Below, in pieces: positions 54,280 through 64,000 of a stretch of DNA of 64,000 nucleotides. Position 1 is the first letter of the stretch, and every line of letters starts with the position of its first letter. Source of the stretch: Pseudomonas sp. Irchel 3A7 (GTDB lineage: Bacteria > Pseudomonadota > Gammaproteobacteria > Pseudomonadales > Pseudomonadaceae). The notes under the pieces were generated by a model. The model searched no databases, had not been told where the DNA came from, and saw only the letters and a list, made by a program, of their open reading frames with translations. Both the position numbers and the translations under genes were made by a program. The DNA is taken from assembly GCF_900187565.1 (NCBI RefSeq), contig NZ_FYED01000002.1, positions 243,193 to 307,192 of the forward strand, written 5' to 3'.

Positions 54280-54697
54280 GATTCACGTACGTGTCGCAGA
54301 CTGGCAGAAGGACAACGCCGAGATCCGGCGCATTCGTGAAGCGGTGTTCGTCGCCGAGCAGTCCGTTCCACCTGAACTGGAATGGGATGCCGACGACCTG
54401 ACTGCCGTGCATTTCCTGGCTCTGGAAGGCGACTTTCCGATTGGCACCGCGCGCTTGCTGCCCGACGGTCATGTCGGCCGGGTATCGGTACTCAAGGACT
54501 GGCGCGGACTGAAAGTCGGCGACGCACTGATGCAGGCGGTGATCGGTGAAGCCGAGAAGCGCGGGCTGAAGCAACAGATGCTCAGCGCCCAGGTACAGGC
54601 CACGGCATTCTATGAGCGCCTGGGCTTTCACATGGTCAGCGAGGAATTCCTGGAAGCAGGCATTCCACATGTGGACATGGTGCGCCAATCCGCTTGA
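54272..54697 (+). CDS. GNAT-family N-acetyltransferase
   Basis: A 141-residue acetyltransferase of the small GNAT class. The acetyl-CoA site is in VLKDWRGLKVGDALMQAVIG at about residue 70, and TAFYERLGFHMVSEEFLEAG closes the fold. PPELEWDADDLTAVHFLAL is near the start. The ATG lies within the last codons of roxA, so the pair is translationally coupled. The substrate is unknown. Confidence 0.87.
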   Translation: MNKIHVRVADWQKDNAEIRRIREAVFVAEQSVPPELEWDADDLTAVHFLALEGDFPIGTARLLPDGHVGRVSVLKDWRGLKVGDALMQAVIGEAEKRGLKQQMLSAQVQATAFYERLGFHMVSEEFLEAGIPHVDMVRQSA

Positions 54698-54702
54698 GAC
54701 GC

Positions 54703-54835
54703 TGTGGTGAGGGGATTTATCCCCGTTCGGCTGCGCAGCAGTCGCAAACCCTGCGCATGCAGTGTACCTGAATAGCAGTGGTAGCAGGTTTTAGGGCCGC
54801 TCCGCAGCCCAACGGGGATAAATCCCCTCGCCACA
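54703..54835. repeat. long inverted repeat, GGGGATTTATCCCC type
   Basis: TGTGGTGAGGGGATTTATCC and GGGATAAATCCCCTCGCCAC bound the element, with inner GTTCGGCTGCGCAGCAGTCG and CCGCTCCGCAGCCCAACGG. Second copy of the element at 24390-24512, in the same orientation. Confidence 0.9.
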
Positions 54836-54855
54836 AGGGCCCCGAAGCACACCCC

Positions 54856-54892
54856 AAAACGCCCCGTCATTTTCGGATGCCGGGGCGTTTTG
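54856..54892. terminator. terminator-like hairpin after the GNAT gene
   Basis: AAAACGCCCCG and CGGGGCGTTTT flank TCATTTTCGGATGC, an 11-base-pair stem with T-run. It lies about 160 bp after the GNAT stop, beyond the repeat. Confidence 0.75.
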
Positions 54893-54949
54893 CTGTCCAG
54901 GATTCAACTTGCCCCACCCCGGGCCGACAAACTGGCAATATCAACACAC

Positions 54950-55051
54950 CTGTAGGAGCGAGCTCGCTCGCGATGACCTTGAAAACGCCGCGGGGTGTCA
55001 GGCTTCCAACGTTATCGTTAACGACTATCGCGAGCGAGCTCGCTCCTACAG
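54950..55051. repeat. BIME, GTAGGAGCGAGC type (102 bp)
   Basis: CTGTAGGAGCGAGCTCGCTC and complement around a spacer with GGGGTGTCAGGCT and ACGTTATCGTT. It has the same length and spacer type as 3713-3814. Confidence 0.9.
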
Positions 55052-55081
55052 ATCAAAAATTCGAAGGCGGAGATAACGGAT

Positions 55082-55843
55082 ATGTCCCTACGCACCCTGC
55101 TCACCACACTGTTGGTAACTTGCAGTTTTTCGGTCATGGCAGCCACCGAGATCGTGCCACTGAACTACCACACCAGCGCCGATCTGCTGCCGGTGGCGCA
55201 GGATTTCATCGGCAAGGACGGCCAGGTCAGCGCCTACGGCAATCAGCTCATCGTCAACGCCGATCAGCGCAAGATCGACGAACTTAAGGCGCTTTTAAGC
55301 CAGCTCGATACCGCACCCAAACGCCTGCTGATTACCGTCGACACCAACGAAAACAACGTCCAGGGCGATCAGGGTTATTCGGTGAACGGCGCCAAGCCGA
55401 GCCAGACCCGCATCATCAACCGCAGCACCGACAGCCGTGACGGCGGCATCCAGCAAATCCAGGCCACCGATGGCATGCCGGCACTGATCCAGGTCGGCCA
55501 GAGCGTACCGCTGACCAGCACCCAGACCGACTCCTACGGCGACTTGCGCAGCCAGACCGAATACCGCAACGTCACCCAGGGTTTTTACGTCACCGCCAAT
55601 GTCACCGGCGAGATCGTTCACCTGTCGATCAGTACCAACCGTGACCGCATGAGCCAGGAACGTCCCGATGTAGTGAACGTACAAAGTACCGACACAACCG
55701 TCACCGGCCGCCTGGGCGAATGGATCCTGCTGGCCGGGGTAAACGGCCAGACACAGGCCGACAAACAGGGCCTGACCCGCAGCTACTCGACCCAAAGCCG
55801 CAATGACATGACCCTGCGGGTGAAAGTCGACACCTTGGACTGA
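55082..55843 (+). CDS. solo secretin-domain protein
   Basis: A 253-residue exported protein; signal peptide cleaved near VMA-AT. Residues about 22-82 (IVPLNYHTSADLLPVAQDFI, QLIVNADQRKIDELKALLSQ) match the short N1-type domain of secretins. The remaining part (PALIQVGQSVPLTS, YRNVTQGFYVTANVTGEIVH, TVTGRLGEWILLAG) matches part of the secretin core, but the region is too short for a full secretin pore and no secretion genes are adjacent. It may bind a pilus or secretion partner, or be a periplasmic relic. No known name. Confidence 0.78.
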   Translation: MSLRTLLTTLLVTCSFSVMAATEIVPLNYHTSADLLPVAQDFIGKDGQVSAYGNQLIVNADQRKIDELKALLSQLDTAPKRLLITVDTNENNVQGDQGYSVNGAKPSQTRIINRSTDSRDGGIQQIQATDGMPALIQVGQSVPLTSTQTDSYGDLRSQTEYRNVTQGFYVTANVTGEIVHLSISTNRDRMSQERPDVVNVQSTDTTVTGRLGEWILLAGVNGQTQADKQGLTRSYSTQSRNDMTLRVKVDTLD

Positions 55844-55883
55844 ACCACCGAAAACTGACCGGCAAGTCGTATTAGACCAAAGA

Positions 55884-55909
55884 TGTAGTGCTTGAAAAAA
55901 AGCACTACA
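55884..55909. terminator. hairpin after the secretin-domain gene
   Basis: TGTAGTGCTT and AAGCACTACA are perfect 10-base arms around GAAAAA. It has no T-run on the + strand, so terminator strength is uncertain. Confidence 0.6.
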
Positions 55910-55915
55910 AAACGT

Positions 55916-56355
55916 TTGACGAGCCAAAAAAGCGAAGGCATGATGGCCTCGCTCCCGCTAATCAGAGGCCCTGGCAAGGGCCTTCGAGGCGATGTTCGCA
56001 CCTACCCCGCGAACCGCTTCGTGTCTGTACCGCCCACAAGGTGTGTTTGACGAGGTTGTCGACTGGAACGAAGTTGTCCCGAGGGACGGAAGCGTTATTA
56101 GGTAACCCGGCACCACACTGATGTTCGTACCAAGGCCCACGACGCCCGAATGCGCCCGCAGTTCGCCTTTACCTGCTCACTTCCCCCTCGAGCCCATCGT
56201 TCATCCCGTCGCCTCCCCCGCCGAATCCGACTTGACCGCCTAAGCTTCTGGTCAGCGAGCAGCCATCTACGCCATTTTCAGGATGCGTAACTGGCGAACA
56301 GGAATTTTCCACCGCAGAACAACTTTTCATACAAGACGCGACGAGGTTTATCTCC
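55916..56355 (+). promoter_or_regulatory. aceA promoter and long leader
   Basis: TTGACG (55916-55921) and CATGAT (55939-55944), 17 bases apart, form a fair sigma-70 promoter. It would give a leader of about 400 bases before aceA. GGCCCT-GGCA-AGGGCC (55967-55982) would be a hairpin at the very start of that leader. No open frame with a ribosome site was found in the gap. Other promoters closer to aceA are possible. Confidence 0.45.
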
Positions 56356-57681
56356 ATGGCACTGACACGCGAACAGCAAATTGCAGCCCTCGAAAAAGAC
56401 TGGGCTGAAAACCCGCGCTGGAAAGGCGTGACACGCACTTACTCCGCTGCTGACGTCGTCCGTCTGCGTGGCTCGGTTCAACCTGAGCACACCTTTGCAA
56501 AAATGGGCGCCGAGAAGCTGTGGAACCTGGTTACCCAGGGTGCCAAGCCAGCCTTCCGTCCTGAGAAAGATTTCGTCAACTGCATGGGCGCCCTGACCGG
56601 CGGCCAGGCTGTGCAACAAGTCAAGGCCGGTATCCAGGCGATCTACCTGTCGGGCTGGCAAGTGGCTGCGGACAACAACTCCGCCGAATCGATGTACCCG
56701 GACCAGTCGCTGTACCCGGTTGACTCGGTTCCAACCGTGGTCAAGCGCATCAACAACTCGTTCCGTCGTGCCGACCAGATCCAGTGGAAAGCCGGCAAGA
56801 ACCCGGGCGACGACGGCTACATCGACTACTTCGCGCCAATCGTGGCCGACGCTGAAGCCGGTTTCGGCGGCGTACTGAACGCCTACGAGCTGATGAAGAG
56901 CATGATCGAAGCAGGCGCCGCCGGCGTTCACTTCGAAGACCAACTGGCTTCTGTGAAGAAATGCGGCCACATGGGCGGCAAGGTACTGGTTCCGACCCAG
57001 GAAGCCGTACAGAAGCTGACCGCTGCCCGTCTGGCGGCTGACGTTGCCGGTACGCCGACCATCATCCTGGCCCGTACCGACGCCAACGCCGCTGACCTGC
57101 TGACGTCCGACTGCGACCCGTACGACCAGCCATTCGTGACTGGCGAACGTACCCAGGAAGGCTTCTACAAAGTGCGCGCCGGCCTGGACCAGGCGATCGC
57201 TCGCGGCCTGGCCTACGCGCCATACGCCGACCTGATCTGGTGCGAAACCGCCAAGCCGGATCTGGAAGAAGCCCGTCGCTTCGCTGAAGCGATCAAGAAG
57301 GAATACCCGGACCAACTGCTGTCGTACAACTGCTCGCCTTCCTTCAACTGGAAGAAAAACCTGGACGACGCGACCATCGCCAAGTTCCAGCGCGAACTGT
57401 CCGCCATGGGCTACAAGCACCAGTTCATCACCCTGGCCGGCATTCACAACATGTGGCACAGCATGTTCAACCTGGCGCACGACTACGCCCGCAACGACAT
57501 GACTGCCTACGTGAAGCTGCAAGAGCAGGAATTCGCTGATGCTGCCAAGGGTTACACCTTCGTGGCTCACCAGCAGGAAGTGGGCACCGGCTACTTCGAC
57601 GACATGACCACCGTGATCCAGGGTGGCTCGTCGTCGGTGACCGCGCTGACCGGCTCGACCGAAGAAGAACAGTTCCACTGA
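56356..57681 (+). CDS. aceA: isocitrate lyase
   Basis: A 441-residue glyoxylate-shunt enzyme that splits isocitrate into succinate and glyoxylate, allowing growth on acetate or fatty acids. The active-site motif [13 protein letters not shown] is near residue 200. Typical start [30 protein letters not shown] and [11 protein letters not shown] are present. GAGG precedes the ATG. It competes with Icd and Idh, encoded 7-11 kb upstream, for isocitrate. It has its own long upstream region and a terminator after it. Confidence 0.97.
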   Translation: MALTREQQIAALEKDWAENPRWKGVTRTYSAADVVRLRGSVQPEHTFAKMGAEKLWNLVTQGAKPAFRPEKDFVNCMGALTGGQAVQQVKAGIQAIYLSGWQVAADNNSAESMYPDQSLYPVDSVPTVVKRINNSFRRADQIQWKAGKNPGDDGYIDYFAPIVADAEAGFGGVLNAYELMKSMIEAGAAGVHFEDQLASVKKCGHMGGKVLVPTQEAVQKLTAARLAADVAGTPTIILARTDANAADLLTSDCDPYDQPFVTGERTQEGFYKVRAGLDQAIARGLAYAPYADLIWCETAKPDLEEARRFAEAIKKEYPDQLLSYNCSPSFNWKKNLDDATIAKFQRELSAMGYKHQFITLAGIHNMWHSMFNLAHDYARNDMTAYVKLQEQEFADAAKGYTFVAHQQEVGTGYFDDMTTVIQGGSSSVTALTGSTEEEQFH

Positions 57682-57748
57682 TCTGCTTCAACTGAGTAAA
57701 CGGCCGTTGCGGACCGTATAGAAAGCTAACCGCAGCGCTGCACATCTG

Positions 57749-57778
57749 ACGCCCCGACTGGTTCGGGGCGTTTTTTTT
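57749..57778 (+). terminator. intrinsic terminator of aceA
   Basis: ACGCCCCGAC and TTCGGGGCGT around TGG, followed by TTTTTTT. Confidence 0.93.
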
Positions 57779-57807
57779 GCGCACGATTCCGAGACCAACC
57801 CAAAACC

Positions 57808-57899
57808 CTGTGGAAGCGAGCCTGCTCGCGAATGCGATTTATCATTCAACATCGATGATGGCTGACCCACCGCTTTGGCGAGCAGGCTCGCTCCCACAA
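57808..57899. repeat. BIME
   Basis: Inverted cores CTGTGGAAGCGAGCCTGCTC and GGCGAGCAGGCTCGCTCCCA; each core has one substitution relative to the common form. The spacer with TTCAACATCGATGATGGCTG is close to that at 49123-49214. Confidence 0.9.
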
Positions 57900-58320
57900 G
57901 GGGTTGCGGTGTTGAACCCACACATTGATCCAGAGCGCTATCGAGATCAGGAAAATCAGGTAAAACAGCCCCGCACGCTACTTGCAGTAACGCGCATATA
58001 AGACAACTTCCCAACCCCCTGCAGGGTAAACAGTTTAAAAACCAACCCAAACAATATTGATTATCATTTAGACACAACTATGTTCGTTACATTCCCAACA
58101 AAACATATTTGACGAAATGCCGGCTAATGCCCGCAACGCAAGGGCTACAGGGCTTTGAGGGCTCGTTATGTCCTTATTCCTATAAATAATTTCGCTATAG
58201 GAATTTTACTTGCAGGGTGTTTAGCCATAAAATCAGCGGGATTGATTGCTGCGACATATCGTCACTGCTTTGTTTCTTTTCAAGCTCAGAGACCCTTGCT
58301 CTCTGTTAAGGATTACCAGC
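57900..58320. other. nuo upstream region, no gene assigned
   Basis: The 420 bp before nuoA hold the Fur-box-like site at 58053-58071 and a hydrophobic reading frame on the minus strand (57909-57977: AGLFYLIFLISIALWINVW) that lacks a start codon and follows a stop. No tRNA, REP or clear terminator is present. The nuo promoter should be here. Confidence 0.4.
58053..58071. promoter_or_regulatory. Fur-box-like sequence upstream of nuoA
   Basis: AATATTGATTATCATTTAG matches the 19-base Fur consensus at 13 positions by my count, including the central TGATNATCATT. It lies 250 bases before nuoA in the 420-bp gap that carries the nuo promoter. TTGATT-N16-TATGTT overlapping it could be a promoter. Fur control is inference. 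Confidence 0.4.
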
Positions 58321-58734
58321 ATGCCCGAAGCGACAGGACTCATGGCCCACAACTGGGGCTTTGCCATTTTCCTTCTGGGCGTTGTCGGCCTCTGTGCCTT
58401 CATGCTCGGTGTCTCCAGCCTCCTTGGGTCAAAAGCCTGGGGTCGCAGCAAAAACGAACCGTTCGAGTCCGGCATGCTACCTACAGGTGGCGCCCGCTTG
58501 CGGCTCTCAGCCAAATTCTATCTGGTCGCGATGCTCTTCGTGATCTTCGATATCGAAGCCCTTTTTCTCTTTGCATGGTCTGTGTCCGTCCGCGAAAGCG
58601 GCTGGACCGGATTCGTCGAAGCTCTCGTTTTCATAGCAATTCTGTTGGCAGGTCTTGTCTACCTATTCCGAGTGGGCGCCCTTGACTGGGCTCCGGAAGC
58701 TCGGCGCAAGCGGCAAGCGAAGCTGAAACAATGA
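58321..58734 (+). CDS. nuoA: NADH-quinone oxidoreductase subunit A
   Basis: A 137-residue inner-membrane subunit of complex I with three hydrophobic segments (near residues 11-32, 65-85, 97-117). [20 protein letters not shown] and [19 protein letters not shown] are diagnostic. AAGGA lies before ATG 58321; the long upstream frame is not coding. First gene of the nuo operon. Confidence 0.96.
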   Translation: MPEATGLMAHNWGFAIFLLGVVGLCAFMLGVSSLLGSKAWGRSKNEPFESGMLPTGGARLRLSAKFYLVAMLFVIFDIEALFLFAWSVSVRESGWTGFVEALVFIAILLAGLVYLFRVGALDWAPEARRKRQAKLKQ

Positions 58735-58744
58735 GGCTTTGGCA

Positions 58745-59419
58745 ATGCAATACAATCTCACCAGGATCGACCCCGATGCTCCTAACGAGCAGTATCCGAT
58801 TGGCGAACGGGAAACCGTTTCCGATCCGTTAGAAGATCAAGTCCACAAAAACATTTTCATGGGCAAGCTCGAAGACGTGCTTAACGGCACGATCAACTGG
58901 GGGCGCAAGAACTCCCTGTGGCCGTATAACTTCGGTCTTTCGTGCTGCTATGTGGAAATGACCACCGCCTTCACGGCGCCCCACGACATCGCGCGCTTTG
59001 GCGCCGAGGTTATCCGGGCATCGCCGCGTCAGGCGGATTTCATGGTTATCGCCGGTACCTGCTTCATCAAGATGGCGCCGATCATTCAGCGTCTCTACGA
59101 GCAAATGCTCGAACCGAAATGGGTTATCTCCATGGGTTCGTGCGCCAACTCCGGTGGCATGTACGACATCTACTCTGTCGTTCAAGGGGTGGACAAGTTC
59201 CTGCCCGTGGACGTCTACGTGCCTGGCTGCCCGCCCCGCCCTGAAGCTTTCCTGCAAGGCCTGATGCTGTTGCAGGAGTCGATTGGCCAGGAGCGTCGCC
59301 CACTTTCCTGGGTCGTTGGCGATCAAGGCGTTTATCGCGCCGAGATGCCTTCCGAAAAGGAAAAGCGCCGCGAACAGCGTATTCAGGTAACCAACCTGCG
59401 CAGCCCCGACGAAGTCTGA
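58745..59419 (+). CDS. nuoB: NADH-quinone oxidoreductase subunit B
   Basis: A 224-residue subunit that holds the terminal iron-sulfur cluster N2, next to the quinone site. Cluster cysteines are in [23 protein letters not shown] and [15 protein letters not shown] lies before ATG 58745. It starts 10 bp after nuoA. Confidence 0.96.
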   Translation: MQYNLTRIDPDAPNEQYPIGERETVSDPLEDQVHKNIFMGKLEDVLNGTINWGRKNSLWPYNFGLSCCYVEMTTAFTAPHDIARFGAEVIRASPRQADFMVIAGTCFIKMAPIIQRLYEQMLEPKWVISMGSCANSGGMYDIYSVVQGVDKFLPVDVYVPGCPPRPEAFLQGLMLLQESIGQERRPLSWVVGDQGVYRAEMPSEKEKRREQRIQVTNLRSPDEV

Positions 59420-59485
59420 TCCAGTTCTGCTGTTTCAAAGAAACGAAAAACTGGCTTCATTCTTTACGTTGACCGAAAGCGATAA

Positions 59486-61276
<1,791 letters not shown>

Positions 61277-61278
61277 GC

Positions 61279-61776
61279 ATGAACAGCACGCTTATCCAGA
61301 CAGACCGTTTCACCCTGAGTGAAACCGAGCGCTCGGCCATCGAGCACGAGTTGCATCACTACGAAGACCCGCGCGCGGCGTCGATCGAAGCCCTGAAGAT
61401 CGTCCAGAAGGAACGTGGCTGGGTGCCGGACGGCGCCCTGTACGCCATCGGCGAAATCCTCGGTATTCCGGCCAGCGACGTTGAAGGCGTGGCGACGTTC
61501 TATAGTCAGATCTTCCGTCAACCGGTCGGCCGCCACATCATTCGCGTCTGCGACAGCATGGTCTGCTACATCGGCGGCCACGAGTCGGTGGTCAGCGAAA
61601 TCCAGAGCAAGCTGGGCATCGGCCTGGGTCAGACCACCGCCGACGGTCGTTTCACCCTGCTGCCGGTCTGCTGCCTCGGCAACTGCGACAAGGCGCCGGC
61701 GTTGATGATCGACGACGACACGTTCGGTGATGTGCAGCCAGCAGGCGTTGCCAAATTGCTCGAGGGCTACGTATGA
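61279..61776 (+). CDS. nuoE: NADH-quinone oxidoreductase subunit E
   Basis: A 165-residue thioredoxin-fold subunit carrying one 2Fe-2S cluster in the NADH-oxidising arm. The ligands are Cys-x4-Cys in [12 protein letters not shown] and Cys-x3-Cys in [14 protein letters not shown]. It starts two bases after nuoCD and overlaps nuoF by four bases (ATGA). Confidence 0.96.
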   Translation: MNSTLIQTDRFTLSETERSAIEHELHHYEDPRAASIEALKIVQKERGWVPDGALYAIGEILGIPASDVEGVATFYSQIFRQPVGRHIIRVCDSMVCYIGGHESVVSEIQSKLGIGLGQTTADGRFTLLPVCCLGNCDKAPALMIDDDTFGDVQPAGVAKLLEGYV

Positions 61777-63128
61777 CCCTGACTTCCTTCGGTCCTGCCA
61801 ACCGCATCAAGCGTTCGGCCGAGACTCACCCGCTCACCTGGCGTCTGCGTGACGACGGCGAAGCCGTATGGCTTGACGAATACCAGGCCAAGAACGGTTA
61901 CGCCGCTGCGCGCAAGGCCTTCGCCGACATGGCTCAGGACGACATCGTCCAGACCGTGAAAGACTCCGGCCTCAAGGGCCGCGGCGGTGCAGGCTTCCCC
62001 ACTGGCGTGAAGTGGGGCCTGATGCCCAAGGACGAATCCATCAACATCCGCTACCTGCTGTGCAACGCGGATGAAATGGAGCCCAACACCTGGAAAGACC
62101 GCATGCTGATGGAGCAACTGCCCCATCTGCTGATCGAAGGCATGCTGATCAGTGCCCGTGCACTAAAAACCTACCGTGGCTACATCTTCCTGCGTGGCGA
62201 GTACACCACCGCCGCCAAGCACTTGAACCGTGCCGTGGAAGAAGCCAAGGCAGCAGGCCTGCTGGGCAAGAACATCCTGGGCAGCGGCTTCGATTTCGAG
62301 CTGTTTGTCCACACCGGCGCCGGGCGTTACATCTGCGGTGAAGAAACCGCACTGATCAACTCCCTCGAAGGCCGCCGCGCCAACCCGCGCTCCAAGCCGC
62401 CCTTCCCTGCCGCCGTTGGCGTATGGGGCAAGCCGACCTGCGTGAACAACGTTGAAACCCTGTGCAACGTCCCGGCGATCATCGCCGACGGCGTGGACTG
62501 GTACAAATCGCTGGCTCGCGAAGGCAGTGAAGACATGGGCACCAAGCTCATGGGCTTCTCCGGCAAGGTCAAGAACCCGGGCCTGTGGGAGCTGCCATTC
62601 GGCGTCACCGGTCGCGAGCTGTTCGAAGACTACGCCGGCGGCATGCGCGACGGTTACCAGCTCAAGGCCTGGCAACCCGGCGGCGCCGGTACCGGTTTCC
62701 TGTTGCCGGAACACCTGGACGCACAAATGTACGCCGGCGGCATTGCCAAAGTGGGCACCCGTATGGGTACCGGCCTGGCCATGGCGGTGGACGACAGCAT
62801 CAACATGGTGTCCCTGCTGCGCAACATGGAAGAGTTCTTCGCCCGTGAGTCGTGCGGTTTCTGCACCCCGTGCCGTGATGGTCTGCCGTGGAGCGTGAAG
62901 CTCTTGCGTGCGATCGAGAACGGTGAAGGGCAAGCCGGCGATATCGAGACCCTGCTGGGTCTGGTCGGCTTCCTCGGCCCAGGCAAGACCTTCTGTGCTC
63001 ACGCACCGGGTGCCGTGGAGCCATTGGGCAGCGCCATCAAATACTTCCGCCATGAGTTCGAAGCCGGCATCGCGCCCACCAGCGCCGTCGTCCCGCCTCT
63101 GGCAAGGCCGATCGTAGTCGGCGCGTAA
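61773..63128 (+). CDS. nuoF: NADH-quinone oxidoreductase subunit F
   Basis: A 451-residue subunit that binds FMN and oxidises NADH. The nucleotide sites are [18 protein letters not shown] and [13 protein letters not shown] / [11 protein letters not shown]; the 4Fe-4S ligands are in [13 protein letters not shown] plus a Cys near [12 protein letters not shown]. It overlaps nuoE. A hairpin follows before nuoG. Confidence 0.96.
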   Translation: MTLTSFGPANRIKRSAETHPLTWRLRDDGEAVWLDEYQAKNGYAAARKAFADMAQDDIVQTVKDSGLKGRGGAGFPTGVKWGLMPKDESINIRYLLCNADEMEPNTWKDRMLMEQLPHLLIEGMLISARALKTYRGYIFLRGEYTTAAKHLNRAVEEAKAAGLLGKNILGSGFDFELFVHTGAGRYICGEETALINSLEGRRANPRSKPPFPAAVGVWGKPTCVNNVETLCNVPAIIADGVDWYKSLAREGSEDMGTKLMGFSGKVKNPGLWELPFGVTGRELFEDYAGGMRDGYQLKAWQPGGAGTGFLLPEHLDAQMYAGGIAKVGTRMGTGLAMAVDDSINMVSLLRNMEEFFARESCGFCTPCRDGLPWSVKLLRAIENGEGQAGDIETLLGLVGFLGPGKTFCAHAPGAVEPLGSAIKYFRHEFEAGIAPTSAVVPPLARPIVVGA

Positions 63129-63133
63129 ACGCT

Positions 63134-63168
63134 TAAAAAAAGGCGAAGGGTCCGTGCCCTTCGCTTTT
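63134..63168 (+). terminator. terminator-like hairpin between nuoF and nuoG
   Basis: AAAAAAGGCGAAGGG and CCCTTCGCTTTT around TCCGTG; about 12 bp stem followed by TTTTCG. In the middle of the operon it may partly terminate, or protect, the nuoA-F mRNA. Confidence 0.65.
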
Positions 63169-63266
63169 CGTGCGATGACGCCTTTAACGGCTGTGTTGAT
63201 TCGCGCGGATAACAAGATTCCATTAGCCACGCCCGCTGACACCGGGCCAACGAAGAACTTTGAACC

Positions 63267-64000
63267 ATGGCCACTATCCACGTAGACGGCAAAGAGCTCG
63301 AAGTCGATGGGGCAGACAACCTGTTACAGGCATGTCTGTCGCTAGGCCTCGATATCCCTTATTTCTGCTGGCACCCCGCCCTTGGCAGCGTTGGCGCTTG
63401 TCGCCAGTGCGCGGTCAAGCAGTACACCGATGAGAACGACAAGCGTGGTCGGATCGTCATGTCCTGCATGACCCCCGCCACCGACGGCAGCTGGATCTCC
63501 ATCGACGACGAAGAAGCAAAAGTATTTCGCGCCAGCGTCGTCGAATGGCTGATGACCAACCACCCTCACGACTGCCCGGTCTGTGAAGAAGGCGGTCACT
63601 GCCACCTGCAAGACATGACGGTAATGACCGGCCACAACGAGCGCCGTTACCGCTTCACCAAGCGTACCCACCAGAACCAGCAACTGGGCCCGTTCATTTC
63701 CCACGAAATGAACCGCTGCATCGCTTGCTACCGCTGCGTGCGCTTCTATAAGGACTACGCCGGCGGCACCGACCTCGGCGTATTCGGCGCCCACGACAAC
63801 GTGTACTTCGGTCGCGTTGAAGACGGCGTGCTGGAAAGCGAGTTCTCCGGCAACCTCACCGAGGTCTGCCCGACCGGTGTGTTCACCGACAAGACCCACT
63901 CCGAGCGCTACAACCGTAAATGGGACATGCAGTTCTCGCCGAGCATCTGCCATGGCTGCTCCAGCGGCTGTAACATTTCCCCGGGCGAGCGCTACGGTGA
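63267..64000 (+). CDS. nuoG: NADH-quinone oxidoreductase subunit G (5' part, cut by window end)
   Basis: The first about 244 residues are visible and open to the edge; the full protein is about 900 residues. The N-terminal 2Fe-2S domain has [17 protein letters not shown]; the His/Cys 4Fe-4S motif is [16 protein letters not shown]; a further cluster uses [11 protein letters not shown] and EVCPTG. The CxxC of the molybdopterin-like part begins at [11 protein letters not shown]. The start ATG at 63267 lies 138 bp after nuoF, with no strong ribosome site. The 3' end is outside the window. Confidence 0.96.
   Translation, partial: MATIHVDGKELEVDGADNLLQACLSLGLDIPYFCWHPALGSVGACRQCAVKQYTDENDKRGRIVMSCMTPATDGSWISIDDEEAKVFRASVVEWLMTNHPHDCPVCEEGGHCHLQDMTVMTGHNERRYRFTKRTHQNQQLGPFISHEMNRCIACYRCVRFYKDYAGGTDLGVFGAHDNVYFGRVEDGVLESEFSGNLTEVCPTGVFTDKTHSERYNRKWDMQFSPSICHGCSSGCNISPGERYG

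Noticed and set aside
58155..58685. 176-codon plus-strand frame overlapping nuoA
   Set aside because: Different frame from nuoA, which has clear family motifs and ribosome site.

Overview
The window looks like chromosome of a fluorescent-group Pseudomonas. Evidence: GC-rich coding sequence throughout, many REP/BIME repeats of the Pseudomonas type (GTGGGAGCGAGC...GCTCGCTCCCAC), side-by-side dimeric and monomeric NADP-isocitrate dehydrogenases, a fused nuoCD gene, DUF6124 genes, and tusDCBE next to ybiB. No phage, integrase, transposase, CRISPR array, rRNA or tRNA gene was seen. The window is mostly core genome with a metabolic accessory block on the left.

Left block (1-23.7 kb) is catabolic and accessory. 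It opens with a 135-bp tandem BIME. A minus-strand operon follows: agmatinase-type ureohydrolase, aldehyde dehydrogenase, NCS1 permease, GMC oxidoreductase. A divergent LysR regulator and a serine hydroxymethyltransferase gene lie beside it. Next come a secreted VanX-like/L,D-transpeptidase-like fusion, a fatty-acid-hydroxylase/sterol-desaturase membrane protein, a second NCS1 permease beside a decayed amidohydrolase gene, two DUF6124 genes, a LuxR regulator and a ChaC-like gene. A second LysR / NCS1 permease / carbon-nitrogen hydrolase cassette closes the block, followed by a cysteine hydrolase and gamma-glutamyltransferase.

Middle block (23.8-33.9 kb) holds small stress and repair genes (O6-alkylguanine transferase, NudK, hemerythrin, GNAT), the tusDCBE sulfur relay with ybiB, a glutathionyl-hydroquinone reductase, and the start of a housekeeping run: cysG, serS and crcB.

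Right block (33.9-64 kb) is core housekeeping with gene order resembling enterics: rarA, lolA and ftsK on one strand; trxB, aat, bpt and infA on the other; then clpA, clpS, cspD. Aat, Bpt, ClpS and ClpA together make a complete N-degron pathway in 5 kb. icd and the monomeric idh diverge from one intergenic region, followed by nudJ, mnmA, hflD, purB and roxA. A solo secretin-domain protein, isocitrate lyase (aceA) and the first six genes of the nuo (complex I) operon end the window, with nuoG cut by the window edge.

Functional links: MnmA receives sulfur from the TusBCD-TusE relay. Icd, Idh and AceA compete for isocitrate. The first catabolic operon makes chemical sense as a pathway from a guanidino-alcohol through aldehyde and acid to an amino acid plus urea; this is inference. 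The most unusual items are that operon, the dipeptidase/transpeptidase fusion, three NCS1 permeases in 18 kb, a gene whose C-terminus is encoded by a REP element, and several perfect palindromes in promoter regions.
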